Source of the DNA: an uncultured Oscillospiraceae bacterium
Lineage (GTDB): Bacteria > Bacillota > Clostridia > Oscillospirales > Oscillospiraceae
Assembly (NCBI GenBank): GCA_947628265.1
Contig: CANQZF010000058.1
Coordinates: 1 to 9,353, forward strand
DNA: 9,353 nt
Reading direction: 5' to 3'
The notes under the pieces were generated by a model that saw only the letters and a program-made list of their open reading frames with translations, searched no databases and was not told the origin of the DNA. Each line of letters begins with the position of its first letter. Positions within the stretch are counted from its first letter, which is position 1. Below, piece after piece: positions 6,144 to 9,353 of this stretch. Made by a program: the position numbers and the translations under genes.

Positions 6144-7622
6144 ATGAACTGCTTCTTTCATAAAAAAACGGCCGGGCTCCTGGCCTTCGCCCTGGTATTT
6201 TTCCTCATGGCCGCCCTTGTTCCCGCTCATGCCCGGGCCATCGACGACCCGGAGACCACGTCAAAGAGCGTCCTCATCATGGATCTGGACGCCGACAGGG
6301 TGCTCTACTCCCGGAACGACACGGAGCGCCGCGCCCCGGCCAGCCTCACAAAGATCATGACCGTGTATCTGGCGTGCGAGGCGTATGACAACGGCGTCGT
6401 GGGCCTGGAGGACATCGTCACCGTGGGGAGCGACGTCTATTTTGACATCGCCAGCGACGGCGCGACCCTGGACCTCCAGCCCGGGGAGCAGCTGACCTTT
6501 GAGCAGCTTCTCTACTGCGCCCTGGTGGCCTCCTCCAACGAGAGCTGCAACGTCCTGGCCGAGCACCTCTCGGGCAGCGTCTCGGCCTTTGTGGAGCGGA
6601 TGAACGCCCGCGCCCGGGAGCTGGGCTGTACCGACACCAATTTCATGAACACCCACGGTATGCCGGCGGAGGGCCACTACACCACCGCCCATGACCTGGC
6701 CCTCATCGCCAAGGCCGCATTGAAGCTGAGCCTCTTCAAGCGCGTGGCGGCCACCTCGAGCTACACCGTCCCCGCCACCAACATGTCCGACGCCCGGCAG
6801 CTCACCAACTCCAACGGCCTCATCGACCCCCAGAGCTACTACTTCTACGAGTACGCCTCGGGCATCAAGACCGGCTACACCGACGCCGCCGGGTACTGCC
6901 TCATCGCCACCGCCGCCAACGACGGGCGGCAGCTTCTCAGCGTGGTGCTGGGCGGGGAGTCCTTCATCGCCGAGGACGGGCGGACCCTGACCACCAACTA
7001 CACGGACACCCGGAACCTCCTCAACTGGGGCTTCCACAACTTCAGCTATCAGGAGATCTTGAGCACCCTCCGGCTTGTAACGGAGATGGAGGTGGAGCTG
7101 GGCCTGGGGACCTCCACGGTGATCCTGCGGCCCGAAAAGAGCATCGAGGCCCTTTTGCCCAATGACTCGGACCTCTCCAAGGTGGTGGTGACGCCCACGT
7201 ATTTTCAGGACGGCCCCCTCACCGCCCCGGTGGAGCAGGGCACGGTCCTGGGGGAGATCTCCGTCAGCTTTGACGGGGTGGATTACGGCAAGGTGAACCT
7301 CATCGCCAACACCACGGTGGAGCTGGACAGGACCGCCTACATGCTCCGGGAGGTGCGGGAGACCCTCTCCAACAAATATGTGCGCCTGGGCATCACCGTT
7401 ATTCTGGTGTTCCTCATTCTCTACGCCGCCTTCATCGTCTACTACAACATCCGCCGCCGGTCCAAGCGCCGCGCCGCCGCGAACCTGGCAAAGGAGCGCA
7501 TCCGGCGCTACCGGGACGGTGAGGGCGCCGATGTCCGCGAGACCACCATCGGCAAGTCCTTTGAGGAGATCGAGGCCGCCCACCGCCGCCGCCAGGAGGA
7601 CGAGGCCCGGCCAAGAAGATGA
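6144..7622 (+). CDS. dacF: D-alanyl-D-alanine carboxypeptidase (S11 family, DacF/PBP5-like)
   Basis: The 492-residue low-molecular-weight penicillin-binding protein trims the terminal D-Ala from peptidoglycan stem peptides on the outer face of the membrane. Numbered from ATG 6144: signal peptide about 1-30/32 ending near AHARA, the SxxK motif SLTK (Ser67 nucleophile, Lys70), the SxN motif SSN (130-132) and KTG (242-244). All three active-site motifs are present. A beta-rich C-terminal domain (about 315-400) follows. Instead of the usual amphipathic anchor there is a true transmembrane helix (about 415-435) and a very basic tail of about 57 residues (RRRSKRR, then RRYRDG), which should be cytoplasmic. 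The symbol is by family resemblance only; dacA/dacB-type naming is equally possible. It is divergent from the ComEA-like gene and followed by its own terminator, so it is probably monocistronic. Confidence 0.92.
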   Translation: MNCFFHKKTAGLLAFALVFFLMAALVPAHARAIDDPETTSKSVLIMDLDADRVLYSRNDTERRAPASLTKIMTVYLACEAYDNGVVGLEDIVTVGSDVYFDIASDGATLDLQPGEQLTFEQLLYCALVASSNESCNVLAEHLSGSVSAFVERMNARARELGCTDTNFMNTHGMPAEGHYTTAHDLALIAKAALKLSLFKRVAATSSYTVPATNMSDARQLTNSNGLIDPQSYYFYEYASGIKTGYTDAAGYCLIATAANDGRQLLSVVLGGESFIAEDGRTLTTNYTDTRNLLNWGFHNFSYQEILSTLRLVTEMEVELGLGTSTVILRPEKSIEALLPNDSDLSKVVVTPTYFQDGPLTAPVEQGTVLGEISVSFDGVDYGKVNLIANTTVELDRTAYMLREVRETLSNKYVRLGITVILVFLILYAAFIVYYNIRRRSKRRAAANLAKERIRRYRDGEGADVRETTIGKSFEEIEAAHRRRQEDEARPRR

Positions 7623-7631
7623 CCACAATTC

Positions 7632-7669
7632 CCCGGCATATCGGCTCACGGTGTGCCGGGTTTTTGTTT
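7632..7669 (+). terminator. Intrinsic terminator after the carboxypeptidase gene
   Basis: CCCGGCA (7632-7638) pairs with TGCCGGG (7654-7660). The stem can be continued with mixed Watson-Crick and G-T pairs to a short loop centred near 7646. TTTTTGTTT (7661-7669) follows at once. The hairpin starts ten bases after the stop codon. Confidence 0.88.
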
Positions 7670-7730
7670 CCCCGGACAGCATAGACTGTAAACGGGGCAC
7701 AACATTTTTAAAAACGCGGGAGGGTGCGGT

Positions 7731-8576
7731 ATGTCAAAGAAGATCGATCAAATACGCCGGGAGATCAAGGCCAATGACGACAGGCGCGACGCGGGGCTCA
7801 CCACCCCCGGGGACGTGGCCCGGGAGGACGACATCCCCTACGGGCCGGACCCGACATGGCAGATTTTGGACGTCTACCGCCCGAAAAACGCCGGCTCCGC
7901 TCCCCTCCCGGTCATCGTCAACGTCCACGGCGGCGGCTGGGTCTACGGCACCAAGGAGACGTACCAGTTTTACTGCATGGATCTTGCCCGCCGGGGCTTC
8001 GCGGTGGTGAATTTTACATACCGTCTGGCCCCGGAGTTCCCCTTCCCGGCGTGCGTGGAGGACACCTGCGCCGCTTTCAAATGGGTGCTCCAAAACGCGG
8101 CCAAGTACGGCTTTGACAAAGAGCGGGTCTTTGCCGTGGGGGACTCGGCGGGGGCCCATATCCTGGCGCTCTTCTGCGATCTGTGCACTGATCCCGCATG
8201 CGCGGCGCGCTACGCCTTTTCTCCCCCGGAGGGCTTTGTCCCCACCGCCGTGGCCCTCAACTGCGGGGCGTATCAGTACAGGCGCTGCCGCCTTTTCCCC
8301 GTGCCCTCCGCCGACGCCGAAAAATTCGTCACCGGGAGCTTCCCCCCGGCGTTCCTCATGACGAGCACCGGGGATTTTCTCAAAAAGGCCGCCCTCAAAA
8401 TGGCCGGGGCCCTTCAAAAGGCCAACGTCCCCTTTGAGCTCCACTTCTACGGCACGCCGGAAAAGCTCCTGGGCCACGTCTTCCACTGCGACATACGCGA
8501 TCCCGACGCTGCGGTCTGCAACGACGACGAGTGCGCCTTCTTCCGGCGCTTTTGTCCGGGAGGCGGGGTAGGATGA
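7731..8576 (+). CDS. Alpha/beta hydrolase (esterase/lipase, HSL-like)
   Basis: The 281-residue protein has no signal peptide and is probably a cytoplasmic carboxyl-ester hydrolase. Typical signs of the hormone-sensitive-lipase-like group are the oxyanion motif HGGGW (66-70), the nucleophile elbow GDSAG (137-141, Ser139), Asp215 in TSTGDF and His249 in LLGHVFH. These form a plausible complete Ser-Asp-His triad. The preceding TYRLAPEFPFPA segment is also typical. The natural substrate cannot be told; deacetylation of sugars or small esters is common in relatives. GGAGGG six bases upstream supports ATG 7731. Its TGA overlaps the next gene's ATG (ATGA, 8573-8576), so the two are translationally coupled and may share a substrate or product. 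I could not identify a convincing promoter in 7670-7725. Confidence 0.9.
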   Translation: MSKKIDQIRREIKANDDRRDAGLTTPGDVAREDDIPYGPDPTWQILDVYRPKNAGSAPLPVIVNVHGGGWVYGTKETYQFYCMDLARRGFAVVNFTYRLAPEFPFPACVEDTCAAFKWVLQNAAKYGFDKERVFAVGDSAGAHILALFCDLCTDPACAARYAFSPPEGFVPTAVALNCGAYQYRRCRLFPVPSADAEKFVTGSFPPAFLMTSTGDFLKKAALKMAGALQKANVPFELHFYGTPEKLLGHVFHCDIRDPDAAVCNDDECAFFRRFCPGGGVG

Positions 8577-9353
8577 AGGGCTTCTCCCTGGCCCTCTCCG
8601 TGGTGGGGCCGCTGGTGGTCTATATGGCCGTGGGGGTGCTGTCCCGGAAGCTGAGGCTTTTGAAAGAGGAGACGCTTTTGGAGCTCAACGCCTTCATCTT
8701 CAAGGTGCTCATCCCCCTCCAGCTCTTTTTTGACATCTACGCGGCGGACTTAAGCTCCGCCATGGACCCCGGACTCTTCGCCGCCACGGGGCTTCTCATC
8801 ACCGCCGCCTTTGTGATCGCGCTTCTTGTCTGCAAGCGGACCATCCCGGACCGGGCCGATGTGCCCACCGTGGCCCAGGGCATCTACCGCTCCAACTACG
8901 TCCTCTTCGGCATGGTCATCAGCGCGTCCCTGGCCGGGGAGGCGGGAGAGGCCGTCACGGCGGCCCTGGCGATTTTGGTGGTGCCGCTTCTCAACATTCT
9001 GGCGGTCATCTGCTTTGAGACGCAGCGGGGCGGGAAGATCGAATTTGGAAAGCTCCTCTGGCAGATCGTGAAAAATCCCCTGGTGGAGGCGGGGATCCTG
9101 GGGGCGCTGGCCAACGTCTCGGGCCTTCGGCTCCCGGAGCTGGTGGCCTCCCCTCTGGAGGCCCTGGGGGACATCGCCTCGCCCCTGGCGCTGGTGGTGC
9201 TGGGCGGAATGCTCTCCATAAGGAGCATCGTCAGCCACAAGGGGCGGCTCTTCGCGGCGGTGGTCTGCAAGCTCGTGGTGGTGCCCGTTATCAGCCTTTC
9301 CGTCATGATCGCCCTGGGGTACAGGAACGCGGCCCTGGCGGCGCTCCTGGCGG
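8573..9353 (+). CDS. AEC-family (auxin efflux carrier/malate permease-like) transporter, 3' truncated
   Basis: From ATG 8573 the frame stays open for about 260 codons to the window edge. My translation begins MKGFSLALSVVGPLVVYMAV and is mostly hydrophobic helices separated by short charged loops, with about seven or eight membrane segments visible. The stretch QGIYRSNYVLFGMVI (about residues 103-117) matches the conserved RSNxxLFG region of AEC permeases. Late in the protein, SPLALVVLGGML matches the family's second-half conserved helix. AEC members move organic anions such as malate or malonate; substrate is not predictable here. Full-length relatives have about 300-320 residues, so roughly 50 are missing. 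The ATG overlaps the hydrolase stop, and the purine-rich GGGAGGCGGGGTAGG region at 8558-8572 gives a ribosome binding site. Confidence 0.87.
   Translation, partial: MKGFSLALSVVGPLVVYMAVGVLSRKLRLLKEETLLELNAFIFKVLIPLQLFFDIYAADLSSAMDPGLFAATGLLITAAFVIALLVCKRTIPDRADVPTVAQGIYRSNYVLFGMVISASLAGEAGEAVTAALAILVVPLLNILAVICFETQRGGKIEFGKLLWQIVKNPLVEAGILGALANVSGLRLPELVASPLEALGDIASPLALVVLGGMLSIRSIVSHKGRLFAAVVCKLVVVPVISLSVMIALGYRNAALAALLA

Noticed and set aside
6261..7700. 479-codon open frame on the minus strand opposite the carboxypeptidase
   Set aside because: It is a shadow of a gene with all S11 motifs intact, runs backwards through that gene's terminator, and has low-complexity Gly/Val/His composition.
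7664..7710. Promoter for the hydrolase/permease pair
   Set aside because: The -35-like TAGACT (7682-7687) has only a poor -10 match (TTTTTA) 17 bases on, so it is not called.

Overview
The window reads as chromosomal DNA from a G+C-rich Gram-positive anaerobe. Single-membrane architecture is suggested by a lipobox lipoprotein, a Sec-exported S11 D,D-carboxypeptidase, a short ComEA-like protein, AGGAGG-type ribosome binding sites and an OmpR/EnvZ-style two-component pair. G+C-rich codon use together with these gene families makes a gut Clostridia member, probably Oscillospiraceae (Oscillibacter/Flavonifractor-like), the best guess. This is inference; there is no rRNA or marker gene to prove it.

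Layout, left to right. (1) 1-1207, + strand: the C-terminal two thirds or less of a glycoside hydrolase family 2 enzyme, cut by the window edge. (2) 1280-1316: a 12-bp hairpin between convergent genes that can terminate both strands. (3) 3356-1351, - strand: a two-gene cassette. A signal-less cell-wall hydrolase with two peptidoglycan-binding domains and a phage-tail-lysozyme-like domain is followed 14 bases later by a lipoprotein carrying near-perfect 84-base tandem repeats. It has its own strong promoter, and the hydrolase gene is clearly less G+C-rich than its surroundings. (4) 5990-3473, - strand: a membrane-anchored helix-hairpin-helix (ComEA-like) gene, an OmpR-family response regulator and a sensor histidine kinase, in that transcription order. 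The kinase has no canonical start codon in front of its first transmembrane helix. A perfect 16-bp palindrome lies between the ComEA-like gene and the regulator. (5) 6144-7622, + strand: a DacF-like penicillin-binding protein with a strong terminator behind it. (6) 7731-9353, + strand: an alpha/beta hydrolase whose stop overlaps the start of an AEC-family permease, which runs off the window.

The middle of the window has an envelope theme: wall hydrolase, lipoprotein, sensor kinase, carboxypeptidase. The outer genes look like catabolism and transport. No RNA gene, insertion sequence or CRISPR array was seen. No stretch longer than about 155 bases lacks a gene. The best candidate for something undescribed is the hydrolase/lipoprotein cassette; I regard it as suggestive, not established.
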